DNA of 64,000 bases from DASZQY01 sp036511595 (GTDB lineage: Bacteria; Pseudomonadota; Alphaproteobacteria; Rhizobiales; Kaistiaceae): the NCBI GenBank assembly GCA_036511595.1, contig DATCBY010000027.1, positions 1-64,000 on the forward strand, written 5' to 3'. A model generated the notes under the pieces. That model was not told where the DNA came from and did not search any database. It saw nothing but the letters and a program-made list of their open reading frames with translations. Positions 7,379-16,963 of this stretch are shown one piece after another. Position numbers and translations under genes: made by a program. The stretch's first letter is position 1. Every line of letters begins with the position of its first letter.

Positions 7379-9169
7379 ATGCACCGCTATCGTAGCCATA
7401 CCTGCGGCGCGTTGCGCGCGGCGAACGTCGGCGAGACGGTCCGCTTGTCGGGCTGGGTCCACCGCGTACGCGACCACGGCGGGTTGCTGTTCATCGACCT
7501 CCGCGACCATTACGGGCTCACCCAGGTGGTTGCCGATCCGGACAGTCCGGCGTTCAAGGTCGCCGAGACGGTGCGTTCGGAATGGGTGATCTGCGTCGAC
7601 GGCAAGGTGCGCACGCGGCCGGCGGGAACGGAGAATACCGAGCTGCCGACCGGCGCGGTCGAGGTATTCGCTAGCGGCATCGAGGTGCTGAGCGCGGCAG
7701 CGGAATTGCCGCTGCCGGTGTTCGGCGACGCGGAATATCCGGAAGAGACGCGGCTCAAGTACCGCTTCCTCGATCTTCGCCGCGACAAGCTGCACCGGAA
7801 CATCGTGCGCCGGGCGGAGATCATCTCGTCGATCCGCCGCCGGATGACGGGGGCAGGCTTCTTCGAGTTCCAGACGCCAATCCTGACCGCGTCGTCGCCG
7901 GAAGGGGCGCGCGACTTCCTGGTGCCGTCGCGGCTGCATCCGGGCAAGTTCTACGCGCTGCCGCAGGCGCCGCAGCAATTCAAGCAGCTCACCATGATCG
8001 CCGGCTTCGACCGATACTTCCAGATCGCGCCGTGCTTCCGCGACGAGGACGCGCGTGCTGACCGATCGCCGGGCGAGTTCTACCAGCTCGACATCGAGAT
8101 GAGTTTCGTCGTGCAGGAGGACGTGTTCCAGGCGGTCGAGCCGGTGCTGCGCGATCTCTTCGTCGAGTTCGGCAACGGCAAGCGGGCGACGCCGACGTTC
8201 CCGCGCATCGCGTACGCGGATTCGCTGCGGAAGTACGGCAATGACAAGCCCGACCTGCGCAACCCGATCGAGATGAGCGACGTCACCGAGCATTTCCGGG
8301 ATTCCGGCTTCAAGGTGTTCGCCGGGCGGATCGCCGCCGACCCTAAGGTCGAGGTGTGGGCGATCCCCGCGCCGACCGGCGGCAACCGCGCTTTCTGCGA
8401 TCGCGTGAATTCATGGGCGCAGGGTGAGGGCCAGCCGGGCTTGGGCTACATCTTCTTCCGCGACGACGGCGAGGGCGCCGGGCCGATCGCCAAGAACATC
8501 GGACCGGAGCGCACCGAGGCGATCCGCGACAAGCTCATGCTGAAGGACGGCGACGCGGTCTTTTTCGTCTGCGGGCGGCCGGAGAAGTTCACGGCTTTTG
8601 CCGGGGCGGCGCGCACGCGCGTCGGCAAGGAGCTGAAGCTCATCGACGAGGACCAGTTCGCGTTCTGCTGGATCGTCGATTTCCCGATGTACGAATGGAG
8701 CGAGGAGGAGAAGAAGATCGACTTCTCCCACAATCCGTTCTCCATGCCGAACTACCCGCACGACGCTTTCATCGCCCTCGACGCCGCCGACAAGGATACC
8801 ATCCTCGGCATCAAGGCGGTGCAGTACGACATCGTGTGCAATGGAATCGAGCTTTCCTCCGGCGCCATCCGCAATCACAAGCCGGAGATCATGAAGAAGG
8901 CCTTCGCCATCGCCGGCTACGGCGAGGACGTGCTGGAGGCGAAGTTCGGTGGCATGCTGCGCGCGCTGTCGCTGGGGGCGCCGCCGCACGGCGGCATCGC
9001 GCCGGGCATCGACCGCATCGTCATGCTCCTCTGCGGCGAGGAGAACCTGCGCGAGGTGACGCTCTTCCCGATGAACCAGCGGGCCGAGGACCTGATGATG
9101 GGGGCGCCGTCCGAGGTGACCAGCAAGCAATTGCGCGAGCTGAACATCCGGCTGGACCTGCCGAAGTAG
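7379..9169 (+). CDS. aspS: aspartate--tRNA ligase
   Basis: Class II synthetase that charges tRNA-Asp. The N-terminal OB-fold anticodon domain (VRLSGWVHRVRDHGGLLFIDLRD) is followed by motif 2 (FRDEDARADRSPGEFYQLD), the bacterial GAD insertion and motif 3 (PHGGIAPGIDRIVMLL). The 596-residue length is standard. Whether it discriminates against tRNA-Asn cannot be decided here. Its stop abuts the stop of the convergent secreted-protein gene with no room for a terminator. Confidence 0.98.
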   Translation: MHRYRSHTCGALRAANVGETVRLSGWVHRVRDHGGLLFIDLRDHYGLTQVVADPDSPAFKVAETVRSEWVICVDGKVRTRPAGTENTELPTGAVEVFASGIEVLSAAAELPLPVFGDAEYPEETRLKYRFLDLRRDKLHRNIVRRAEIISSIRRRMTGAGFFEFQTPILTASSPEGARDFLVPSRLHPGKFYALPQAPQQFKQLTMIAGFDRYFQIAPCFRDEDARADRSPGEFYQLDIEMSFVVQEDVFQAVEPVLRDLFVEFGNGKRATPTFPRIAYADSLRKYGNDKPDLRNPIEMSDVTEHFRDSGFKVFAGRIAADPKVEVWAIPAPTGGNRAFCDRVNSWAQGEGQPGLGYIFFRDDGEGAGPIAKNIGPERTEAIRDKLMLKDGDAVFFVCGRPEKFTAFAGAARTRVGKELKLIDEDQFAFCWIVDFPMYEWSEEEKKIDFSHNPFSMPNYPHDAFIALDAADKDTILGIKAVQYDIVCNGIELSSGAIRNHKPEIMKKAFAIAGYGEDVLEAKFGGMLRALSLGAPPHGGIAPGIDRIVMLLCGEENLREVTLFPMNQRAEDLMMGAPSEVTSKQLRELNIRLDLPK

Positions 9170-11146
9170 TCAGTTCGCGGCAGGCGGAGCCGGCGCAGGC
9201 GTCGGCGCGGGCGCGCCGCTGACATTGATGCCGAGCAGGCCGAAGAGCGTAAATGGCGCCGTTTCCGCCGCAGTCACGATCGCCGATAGCGGCACCGGCG
9301 CGGCGGGGCTGGCCACGGCGGTGAGCGAGCCGGAGTTGCGCACGACGTTCTGCAGGATCGGCGCCAGTTTCGCCTGCAGGTCGCGATCGTTGAGGAAGGC
9401 CAGCATGAAGGGCAGGCCGGTAGCGAACTGCTGACGGAATTTCGCCGGATCGGCGTTCAGCTTCGTTGCCTGTGCGGTCAGCGCCCGGCCGATGATGGAA
9501 TCGTCGGCAAAGGTGAATGTGCCGTCCTTCAGCGAAAGTTTGCCGACAGCGCCTTCGAGGGCGGCGATGTGCTGTGCTTCCGCCGGCCTGATGCCGAGCA
9601 GGTTGGCCGTGCCGGAAAGCGCGGCGGCATCCTTCACCGCAACGCGGAAATCCTTGACGGAAATCTCGCCGGCATTGCCCCAGTCGATGTGGCCGCCGGC
9701 ATCGACATGCACCCGGTCGTAGCCGAAGGTCTTCAGAAGCTGTTGCGCGCGCGCGTCGGGAATGAGGGTTGCGGGGACGTCGGCGCCGGCGATGTCGAGG
9801 CCGATCGAGGTCGGCACCTTGTCGGCGTAGTTGGCGAGATCGACGCGGAAGTGATCGAGCTGCACGGCCGGGAATGCGCTGAGGGCGACGCCGATGCCTG
9901 CCGTCTCGACGTAGGTGAGCGGTGGGATGAGGCTGCTGTAGTTGATGTCGGCTCCGCTGTCCTTCGCCGCCAGAGCGGCGCGGATCGTGTCCGCCGACGG
10001 CAGCGCCAGGCCGCCCAGCGCGAGCCTGCCGGCGTTCACCGTTCCGCCGCCGCCGCTGATGGCGACCGCCAGGCCGCTCAGCGCCACGTCGCCGATGCGC
10101 TGGCTGGAAAAGTCGGTGACAGTCAGTCCATCAAGATGTGCGCGATCCAGCCCGAAGATCGCCATATCGAGATTGGTCACGGCGAAACGGTCGGCGCCGT
10201 AAGGCGTCAGCGCATCGAGGCCATCGAGGAGATTGTCGGCAAGACTGGCAGCAGCGGTGTCCGCTGCTCCATTGTGGAGCAGCGGCGTCCGCGGCTGGCG
10301 CACCCGAAATCCGTCGAGCGCGGTTTCGCCGACAGTGAGGGTCACGCCCGGAATGCCGATGGTAATTTTATGGTATGCGGCGTGCCCGATGGCCGGTCGC
10401 CAGACGCCGTCGCCAATACCTCCGGCGTAGCTCGCCGGATCGAAGAGGGCGACGAAGGCGTTGAGGTCGACGTCGCGGGTCTCGGTGGCGTCCACGGCGA
10501 GGGTAACCAGCGGATCCGGGCTCGGCGACTCGGTCTTCACCGGGCCGGCGCTGATCGCGGCGATCTTGCCGTTCCGCCAGCCGGCGACGGTAATGTTGTT
10601 GTAGGTCGTCTGCGTCGAGACACCTTGAAGCGTCTCGGTCACATGGATCGACTGCACCTGCGCGCTGGCCGCGATTGCCCGGGTCAGGGGCGTGAGCGCT
10701 TTCGCGACTGATACCAGCGGATCGGCGCCGTCCCAGACGAAACCGCCGCTCTCCGGCAGAACCGGCGCCGCGATGACGGCGTTGGCGATGCGCAGCGACC
10801 AGGCGCCGGCCTCGATCTCGCCGCCGTCGAGGTCGATCTCATCGGCGGCGAAGGAGCCGTCGCTCGTCTCGTGGAAACCGGCGACCGCGATCGTCGCAAA
10901 GGTCAGGCTGAAGCCCGGTTGTTCACTGGCGACGGTCAGGTCGGCGAGCGTTGCCTTGCCGCTCGCCGGATCAACCGACAGACCGGCATAGGTGGCCTTC
11001 CATTCCGGCGACGCGTCAATTGCGGCAACCCATGCCTTGACGGCAGTCTCAACGGGCGTGTCGGCCACGGCGGGCAACGTCCATCCACCGGCCGCCACTG
11101 CCGTTGCGAGGGCGAGCGCCCGCGCCAGCATTGCAATTGTCAGCAC
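9170..11146 (-). CDS. large exported protein of unknown function (paralogue of next gene)
   Basis: 658 residues with a signal peptide (ALATAVAAGGWTLPAVA, cleavage near residue 28) and no later membrane segment, so probably periplasmic or surface-associated. The body is made of repeating short beta-strand units of the type D-x-x-V-x-G-x-x. The C-terminal part from about residue 500 resembles the C terminus of the neighbouring 11172-12302 product: both have an ALPFALSF / GLPFMLAF helix followed by a PVPL motif and a short tail. No family is recognised. The gene is 25 bases downstream of its paralogue, probably one operon. AsmA-like architecture is a guess only. Confidence 0.8.
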   Translation of the reverse strand: MLTIAMLARALALATAVAAGGWTLPAVADTPVETAVKAWVAAIDASPEWKATYAGLSVDPASGKATLADLTVASEQPGFSLTFATIAVAGFHETSDGSFAADEIDLDGGEIEAGAWSLRIANAVIAAPVLPESGGFVWDGADPLVSVAKALTPLTRAIAASAQVQSIHVTETLQGVSTQTTYNNITVAGWRNGKIAAISAGPVKTESPSPDPLVTLAVDATETRDVDLNAFVALFDPASYAGGIGDGVWRPAIGHAAYHKITIGIPGVTLTVGETALDGFRVRQPRTPLLHNGAADTAAASLADNLLDGLDALTPYGADRFAVTNLDMAIFGLDRAHLDGLTVTDFSSQRIGDVALSGLAVAISGGGGTVNAGRLALGGLALPSADTIRAALAAKDSGADINYSSLIPPLTYVETAGIGVALSAFPAVQLDHFRVDLANYADKVPTSIGLDIAGADVPATLIPDARAQQLLKTFGYDRVHVDAGGHIDWGNAGEISVKDFRVAVKDAAALSGTANLLGIRPAEAQHIAALEGAVGKLSLKDGTFTFADDSIIGRALTAQATKLNADPAKFRQQFATGLPFMLAFLNDRDLQAKLAPILQNVVRNSGSLTAVASPAAPVPLSAIVTAAETAPFTLFGLLGINVSGAPAPTPAPAPPAAN

Positions 11147-11171
11147 CGCATTCGACCCCGGCAGTTCGCGT

Positions 11172-12302
11172 CTAGTTGTTGGCCTCGACGGTCGGCGTCA
11201 ACAGATCGGGGAGCGTCCCCGGCCGGTGCGCGGCGGCGCGCATGACCTGGCCGAGCGGCACCGGCTTGGCCGGCGCGAAGGTGATGGTGAGCGAGTGCGG
11301 GTCCTTGAGGAACACGGTCACGGCCGCGAGGAACTGGTCGCGGAAGGCGGCGTTGTCGACGAACGACAGCGCGAAGGGCAGGGCGCCATCGACCAGTTGC
11401 GCGCGCACGTCGTCCCGGGTTCCGCCCAGCATCTTCGCCTGCATGTCGAGCAGACGCTCGACGAAGCCGGCATTGTCGAGGCGCACCGAAAGCGCATCGA
11501 GCTGCGCGGCGGCACGGGCGTCTGCCGAGTGCTGGCTATCGGCGAGCGCGCGTACGGAAAAGCCGCTGGCCTTGCCGGCGATGGTGATCTTGCCGACATC
11601 GGCGATGTCGATGGTGAGCGCGTTGATCGCGGCAGTATGCGCGGCGGTATCGTAGGCGCTGTCCATCGTCACGTCGGCGAGCAGCGTCTTGTAGTCGAGC
11701 AGCCCGACCAGTGTTCCGGCGAGGGTGTTGGCGGCCAGTTCCATCGGCACCTTGACGCCGGTGACGTGCACTAGAATGGTGCTCGGCGCTCCGTCAACGA
11801 CGTCGCCGATGTTAGCGGCGAACGACGCCGCCACGACCGGGGTTGCGATATCGGTGCCGGAGAGAGCGAGCGCCGACATGGCGACTGCCTTGAAGGGCCG
11901 GAACTTGCCGTGCCCCTTGATTTCGTCGGGCGTCGGAATAACGACGCCGGCAAGCGAACCGGTCGTCCACTTCGCAGTCTCGCCGCGCGCCGTCGCGCTG
12001 CCGCCGTCGAAGGCGATGCCGCTGGCCGTGAACCCGCCGGGCTGGCGATCGGCGACGCCGCTGACGACCAGCGAGGGGACGCTGACCACATCGCCGCCGT
12101 CCGTCGATGCCAGCTTCACGGCGGACAAGGTAACGGTGTCGCCCGAGCCGGTGACGCCGGCGTAGGTCAACGTCGCCTGGCCGGTGGCGGCGACGGCCGC
12201 GGCCAGCATATCGGCGACGGCCTGGGGTGCGGGTCCAGCTTCGGCGGCGGGAGCCGCTGCCAGAAAGAGCAAGCCGAGAGCGGCCGAGCGAACGAACGTC
12301 AT
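11172..12302 (-). CDS. exported protein of unknown function (paralogue of preceding gene)
   Basis: 376 residues with a signal peptide (MTFVRSAALGLLFLAAAPAAEA). The rest is Ala/Val/Thr/Gly-rich predicted beta structure with several DxxxVxxxGxx units. Its last 150 residues correspond to those of the 658-residue protein encoded 25 bases downstream: IAGKASGFSV, then DGALPFALSFVDN, then KPVPLGQVM. The pair looks like a duplication in which the downstream copy gained or kept an additional N-terminal half. Family unknown. Confidence 0.8.
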   Translation of the reverse strand: MTFVRSAALGLLFLAAAPAAEAGPAPQAVADMLAAAVAATGQATLTYAGVTGSGDTVTLSAVKLASTDGGDVVSVPSLVVSGVADRQPGGFTASGIAFDGGSATARGETAKWTTGSLAGVVIPTPDEIKGHGKFRPFKAVAMSALALSGTDIATPVVAASFAANIGDVVDGAPSTILVHVTGVKVPMELAANTLAGTLVGLLDYKTLLADVTMDSAYDTAAHTAAINALTIDIADVGKITIAGKASGFSVRALADSQHSADARAAAQLDALSVRLDNAGFVERLLDMQAKMLGGTRDDVRAQLVDGALPFALSFVDNAAFRDQFLAAVTVFLKDPHSLTITFAPAKPVPLGQVMRAAAHRPGTLPDLLTPTVEANN

Positions 12303-12429
12303 CGACGTTGCGCCGGAGAAAACGGCTCTCTACTTCCCGGAGAAACGATGGAACTCATTGGCTTTCCCACCCGCGCTGGCGCGAGTGTGGCGGCACTTCA
12401 AGGCAAGGACAAGGCGCGCGACGACGTGC

Positions 12430-12933
12430 TCATTCGCCGGTGAAATCGTCCTTGGAGAGCGGCACGCCGTTGTGGCGCAGGATGTCGTAGGCCGTGGTCA
12501 GGTGGAAATAGAAGTTGGGCAGCGACAAAGCGAGCAGGTAGTCCGAGCCGGACATGCTTCGCTCGGTATTGCCGGCGGGGAAGACGATGGTCTTTTCGGC
12601 GGCGTCGACCAGCGATTTCTCTTCCATTCCCTTCAAGTGCGCGACCGTGAACGCAATGCGGGCCTTGAGATCGTCGAACGTGGCATCCTTTCCGTCGAAG
12701 GTCGGAATCGGCACGCCGGCGAGCCGCGCGGTGCCGCGGACGGCATGGCCGCAGGTGGCATTCACCTGCCGCGCGAAAGGCCACATATCCGGGTAGAGCC
12801 GGGCGGTGAGGAAGGCGGCGGGATCGATCTTGTTCGCCGCGGCGTGGGCGGCGGTCTTGTCGATGATCGCGTTCAGACCGGCGAGCAGGCGCAGATAGAC
12901 CGGCACGGTGGCCTGGTAGATCGAAAACGGCAT
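12430..12933 (-). CDS. DUF1993 family protein
   Basis: 167 residues matching DUF1993: start MPFSIYQATVPVYLRLL, central PDMWPFARQV, and the C-terminal SLPNFYFHLTTAYDILRHNGVPL. This helical-bundle family is DinB-like in shape and has no settled function. The ATG at 12933 is preceded by AGGAAA. The longer frame extending to 13383 runs through the HAD gene and is not real. Confidence 0.88.
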   Translation of the reverse strand: MPFSIYQATVPVYLRLLAGLNAIIDKTAAHAAANKIDPAAFLTARLYPDMWPFARQVNATCGHAVRGTARLAGVPIPTFDGKDATFDDLKARIAFTVAHLKGMEEKSLVDAAEKTIVFPAGNTERSMSGSDYLLALSLPNFYFHLTTAYDILRHNGVPLSKDDFTGE

Positions 12934-13018
12934 GGGGGTTTCCTGGGGACGGTGTCGACGGCGGGGCGGCGACCCTAGCATTGCGGATGGATTCGGCAAT
13001 CCATGGCCCGGCGACCGG

Positions 13019-13708
13019 CTAGTGCCATTCCACCAGGCTGACCGAATGGTCGGCCGCTGCGTTCCGCAGGCGGGTTGAGGCGCAGACGCCGACGCGACGG
13101 TCCGCCATGTCGAGGAGGGGCAAATCGGCGTGATGATCGGTGTAGACCCACAGCGGTCCCGACGCGGCGTGGCGTTGTCGCCACTCGGCAACCCGAGCCG
13201 CTTTCTCCGCCCCGTAACAGTTGCCGGCATCCAGCCGGCCGGTGAGATACCCGTCGGGGTTCCGCTCCAGCCGCGTCGGGATGGCGGCATCGAAGCCGAG
13301 TTCGGCGGCGAGCGGGGTGACGTAGAGATCGGGGCTGGCGGTGGCGAGCACCGTCGTCCAGCCGGCGGCGCGATGGGCGGCAAGCGTTGCCAGACCGTCC
13401 TTGCGGAGGCCGGCCCCGGTTAGGTGCTGCAGGAACGTGGTCGTCCACGCGCTCAGCGTTTCGTTTGTCTCGCCGGCCAGGATCGCGGTGAGGAAGGTCG
13501 TCTTGAGCGCGCTGTTGTCGATCCTGCCGGCGGCGTGCAGCCCGACGGCGGTGGCGAGGCGCGGGGCTGACTTCCAGCGCGATGGGTGGCGCCGGAGGTA
13601 GCCGACAAGGAAGGGAAGAAACGTGTCGTGGCGGCTGATGGTGCCGTCGAGATCGAAAACCGCGATACCGGGACCGTGGGCGATCCCGGCGCTTTCGGTC
13701 TCAACCAC
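13019..13708 (-). CDS. HAD superfamily phosphatase, subfamily IB (phosphoserine phosphatase-like)
   Basis: 229 residues with HAD motif I FDLDGTISRHDTFLPF (nucleophile Asp, acid/base Asp), motif II in LATASPDLYVTPLA, a lysine in GAEKAARVAEW, and motif IV YTDHHADLPLLD. It starts with GTG and overlaps the UbiA gene by 8 bases, so the two are coupled. HAD-IB phosphatases next to, or fused with, UbiA phosphoribosyl transferases are known from decaprenyl-phosphoribose synthesis. By analogy this may dephosphorylate the UbiA product. The substrate is inferred. Confidence 0.85.
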   Translation of the reverse strand: MVETESAGIAHGPGIAVFDLDGTISRHDTFLPFLVGYLRRHPSRWKSAPRLATAVGLHAAGRIDNSALKTTFLTAILAGETNETLSAWTTTFLQHLTGAGLRKDGLATLAAHRAAGWTTVLATASPDLYVTPLAAELGFDAAIPTRLERNPDGYLTGRLDAGNCYGAEKAARVAEWRQRHAASGPLWVYTDHHADLPLLDMADRRVGVCASTRLRNAAADHSVSLVEWH

Positions 13709-14669
13709 CTGTCAGGACGTGGTCGGTGACCAGGATCGACAGCCACGGAATGTGGATGAAGAAGAGCGCGGTGACGACCAGCCCGAGAAAGACGACATAG
13801 GCGAGGAAGGCGGGCTCCTGATAGAGGCGCTCGGGTTTCTGCGTGACCGAGTCTGCCTTCATGCCGATGTGCAGGTACCAGACGAAGAGGAGCGCGAAGA
13901 GCGGTATCGACAGCAGGAACTCGATGCGGTACTTGATCAGGAAGACGCCAAGGAAGAACGCCGCGGTCAGGGCGTAGAAGAACGAGGAGAGCAGCAGCGT
14001 CTCTTCGGTGTAGGAGCGGAAGGAGCGGCGGTAGAGTGCGGCGGTGGTGGGATTGCCGATGAAGCGGAACTCGGCGTAGCGCTTGACCGCCATCAGGAAG
14101 GCGCCGCCCATCCAGTAGGCAAGCAGGATGGACGAGGGTGGCAATGTCGTCGACACCACGGCGGCCCAACCGAGCATAAATCGTAGCGGGTTGTTGATCG
14201 ACTCGCTGAGGACGTCGAGGTAGTGCCGGTCCTTCGTGCGTAGGGGCTGCACGTTATAGACGATGCCCATGCAGAGCAGCACAGCGGCGACGCGCATGAA
14301 AAGGATGCCGAGGACGCTCGCCAGCGCCAGTCCGGCGGCGGCGAGGAGGAACCATTGCAGGCCAACCAGCCCCATCGATACGTGTCCGAGCGCCGACGGA
14401 CGCAGGCGCTTGACCGGGTGATGACGGTCGAAATCGGCGTCGAGCCATTCGTTGATGGTGTAGTTTGCCGATGCGATGAGGCACGTCGCGACAAAGGCGA
14501 TGACGAGATCGCGCACGAGTGAAAGCGACAGCGGCTCGGCGCGCAGCACCAGCGCCAGCGCGACGCCTGGCAGCATGAAGACGTTCTTGAACCAGTGATC
14601 GGGGCGCGCCAGCGCGACGTAGTCCGACAGACGTTGCCGGGACGGCGCGGAGAAGGTTTGCAGCGACAT
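13701..14669 (-). CDS. UbiA family (polyprenyl)transferase
   Basis: Integral membrane enzyme with about eight to nine helices. The first Asp-rich motif NEWLDADFDRHHP and the second YNVQPLRTKDRHYLD match UbiA proteins of the decaprenyl-phosphate 5-phosphoribosyltransferase branch rather than ubiquinone UbiA; that branch assignment is from motif style and the coupled HAD gene. ATG 14669 is preferred over the TTG at 14681. The divergent neighbour is a GT87 polyprenol-dependent glycosyltransferase, which supports a polyprenyl-phosphate sugar role. Confidence 0.85.
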   Translation of the reverse strand: MSLQTFSAPSRQRLSDYVALARPDHWFKNVFMLPGVALALVLRAEPLSLSLVRDLVIAFVATCLIASANYTINEWLDADFDRHHPVKRLRPSALGHVSMGLVGLQWFLLAAAGLALASVLGILFMRVAAVLLCMGIVYNVQPLRTKDRHYLDVLSESINNPLRFMLGWAAVVSTTLPPSSILLAYWMGGAFLMAVKRYAEFRFIGNPTTAALYRRSFRSYTEETLLLSSFFYALTAAFFLGVFLIKYRIEFLLSIPLFALLFVWYLHIGMKADSVTQKPERLYQEPAFLAYVVFLGLVVTALFFIHIPWLSILVTDHVLTGG

Positions 14670-14840
14670 GGAGCGACCCAACCGGAAACGACCAGAATGT
14701 ACGGACGATAGCCGCAGTTGGCTTAATGGAGCTTGAATCAGACAGTCGAAACTCGTTCGGGGGGCGTCGCAGTCCCGAAGCCTAAGGGAATCTTAAGGGC
14801 GCGGTGCGATTTTGGCGGGAATTCCAGCCCGCGCCGCCCG

Positions 14841-16055
14841 ATGTCCGACACCACCGCCAGCCAATTCTCCCTCGACGGCTTTCTGTCCACGCGCGTGCGC
14901 CTTATCGCGCTGCTGCTGGTTTTTTATCCCGCGTTTCTTGGAGCCGGCCTCGTCACCGGCAACTGGCTGATCGGAACCAATGGCCGCCCTGCGGCGACGG
15001 ATTTCATGGGCGTGTGGGCGGCGGGACGGCTGGCGCTCGACGGGCGGGCGACGTCGGTATTCGACTGGACGACGCTGAAGGGCGTCGAGTCGGCAGCGAC
15101 TGGCATTCCCTCCGACGGCTATTTCACCTGGCAGTATCCGCCGTCGCTGCTCTGCATCGCGGCGCTACTGGCCCTGCTTCCCTATGTCGTCGCTTTCCTC
15201 GCCTGGATGGCGATCACTGGTGGGCTCTATCTCGCTGCGATGCGAAAGATTCTGGGGTCGACGCCGCTAGTGCTCGCCGCTGCTGCATTTCCCGCGGTGC
15301 TATGGAATGTCAGCGTCGGACAAACCGGCCTGCTGACCGCGGCGCTTTTTGGCGGCGGGCTGGCGCTCCTGCGTGAGCGACCGATCGTTGCCGGCATCCT
15401 GTTAGGCCTGCTCACCTACAAACCGCAATTCGGATTGCTCATCCCGGTGGCGCTGATCTGCGGTGGGCATTGGCGGACGATACTCGCCGCCGCGCTCAGC
15501 GCGCTCGCTACTGTCGCCGTCTCTGCGGCGGTCTTCGGGTTGGCGCCGTGGACGGCGTTCCTGAAATCGCTGCCGGTGGCCAGCCAGGCGATGCTGGTCG
15601 ACGGCCGCATCGGACTGATCAAGCTGCAAAGCGTGTTCGGCGTGGCGCGCGTCCTTGGCGCCAGTCCGGAACTGGCGTGGGCGATACAGGGCGTTCTGAT
15701 TGCCTGTCTCGCGGTGGCAATCGCGTGGCTGTGGCGCAAGCCCGTCGCGGACGAGTTGAAAGCCGCGGCGCTCGCCACGGCGGCGCTCCTGGCGACGCCT
15801 TATGTCTTCATCTACGACCTCGTGCTGCTGGCGGTGCCAATCGCCTTCCTCGTCCGCGGCGGGCTGACGCGGCAGGATTGCCTGGCGCTCGCGTTGGCGG
15901 TCGTGCTGGTGTTTGCCTATCCGCTGGTGCCGGTCGAAAGCGGACTGGCCGCCATCGTCGTCGTCGGGGTCGTAATCGTCGGCCGCGTGATGCGCCCGTT
16001 GCCGGAGGCGTCATCGCTGCAGCTGGCCGCCGGCGCCAGGCCGACAGCGGGCTAG
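14841..16055 (+). CDS. GT87 / DUF2029 family membrane protein
   Basis: A polytopic protein of about 404 residues with ten or so hydrophobic helices. GT87 features are the early DFMGVWAAGRLALDG loop (the first acidic residue is the putative catalytic base), YFTWQYPPSLL, and LLTYKPQFGLLIP. The family uses polyprenyl-phosphate sugars as donors, as in mycobacterial mannosyltransferases. ATG 14841 is chosen by homology; the frame continues upstream to TTG 14733 without a convincing Shine-Dalgarno. Its TAG stop shares the CTAG palindrome with the convergent psuG stop. Confidence 0.83.
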   Translation: MSDTTASQFSLDGFLSTRVRLIALLLVFYPAFLGAGLVTGNWLIGTNGRPAATDFMGVWAAGRLALDGRATSVFDWTTLKGVESAATGIPSDGYFTWQYPPSLLCIAALLALLPYVVAFLAWMAITGGLYLAAMRKILGSTPLVLAAAAFPAVLWNVSVGQTGLLTAALFGGGLALLRERPIVAGILLGLLTYKPQFGLLIPVALICGGHWRTILAAALSALATVAVSAAVFGLAPWTAFLKSLPVASQAMLVDGRIGLIKLQSVFGVARVLGASPELAWAIQGVLIACLAVAIAWLWRKPVADELKAAALATAALLATPYVFIYDLVLLAVPIAFLVRGGLTRQDCLALALAVVLVFAYPLVPVESGLAAIVVVGVVIVGRVMRPLPEASSLQLAAGARPTAG

Positions 16056-16963
16056 CCCGCCATTGCCACCGCGATCCCCGCCGCCAGCCGCGCGTTGTTG
16101 CGAATGAGCGCGATGTTGGCGGTGAGGCTGCGGCCGCCGGTCTTCTTGAGGATCGCATCGAGCAGGTGGGGGGTGACCGCCTTGCCGGTGATGCCGGCTG
16201 TTGCCGCATCGGCGACGGCGGCCGCGATCGCCGGGCGCATCTCGGCCGCCGGGATCTCGTCGGCCACCGGAATCGGATTGGCGACGAGAACGCCGCCGGG
16301 CAGGCTGAGCTCGTTTCTCGCGCGGACGAAGCGCGCGACGGCGCCGACGTCATCGAGGCGGATGGGTGCGCGCAGACCGCTGTCGCGCGACCAGAACGCG
16401 GGGAAGGCGTCGGAGCCATAGGCGACCACCGGAACGCCCAGCGTCTCCAGATATTCCAGCGTCTTGGGAATATCGAGGAGCGCCTTGGCGCCGGCGCAGA
16501 CGACCACCACGCCGGTCCGCGCCAGCTCGGTAAGATCGGCGGAAATGTCGAATGTAGTCTCGGCGCCGCGATGGACGCCACCGATGCCGCCAGTAGCGAA
16601 CACGCCGATGCCCGCGAGCTTCGCCGCAATCATCGTGGCGGCTACCGTCGTGGCGCCCATCCGCCCGGCCGTGATGCCATAAGCAAGATCGGCGCTCGAC
16701 AGCTTGAGCACATCCTTCGCCTTGGCGAGCGACTCCAGCGTGGTGCGATCGAGCCCGACGCGAATCTTGCCGCCGATGACGGCGATGGCGGCGGGAAGGG
16801 CACCACCCTTACGCACATCATCCTCGACGGCGAGTGCCGTCTCGATGTTCTGCGGCCACGGCATGCCGTGGCTGACGATGGTCGTCTCGAGCGCCACCAC
16901 CGGGCGTTTGGTGGCAAGCGCGAGAGCGACGTCGTCGGAAACGACCAATGGCGGCTGATTCAC
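16052..16963 (-). CDS. psuG: pseudouridine-5'-phosphate glycosidase
   Basis: Splits pseudouridine 5'-phosphate to uracil and ribose 5-phosphate. The family blocks are all present: VALETTIVSHGMPWPQN, TAGRMGATTVAATMI, FATGGIGGVHRGAE, VCAGAKALLDIPKTLEYLE and the C-terminal TPHLLDAI. The length of 303 residues is normal. The start is a GTG whose last bases overlap the psuK TGA (GTGA). With psuK it forms a complete pseudouridine salvage pair. Confidence 0.96.
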   Translation of the reverse strand: MNQPPLVVSDDVALALATKRPVVALETTIVSHGMPWPQNIETALAVEDDVRKGGALPAAIAVIGGKIRVGLDRTTLESLAKAKDVLKLSSADLAYGITAGRMGATTVAATMIAAKLAGIGVFATGGIGGVHRGAETTFDISADLTELARTGVVVVCAGAKALLDIPKTLEYLETLGVPVVAYGSDAFPAFWSRDSGLRAPIRLDDVGAVARFVRARNELSLPGGVLVANPIPVADEIPAAEMRPAIAAAVADAATAGITGKAVTPHLLDAILKKTGGRSLTANIALIRNNARLAAGIAVAMAG

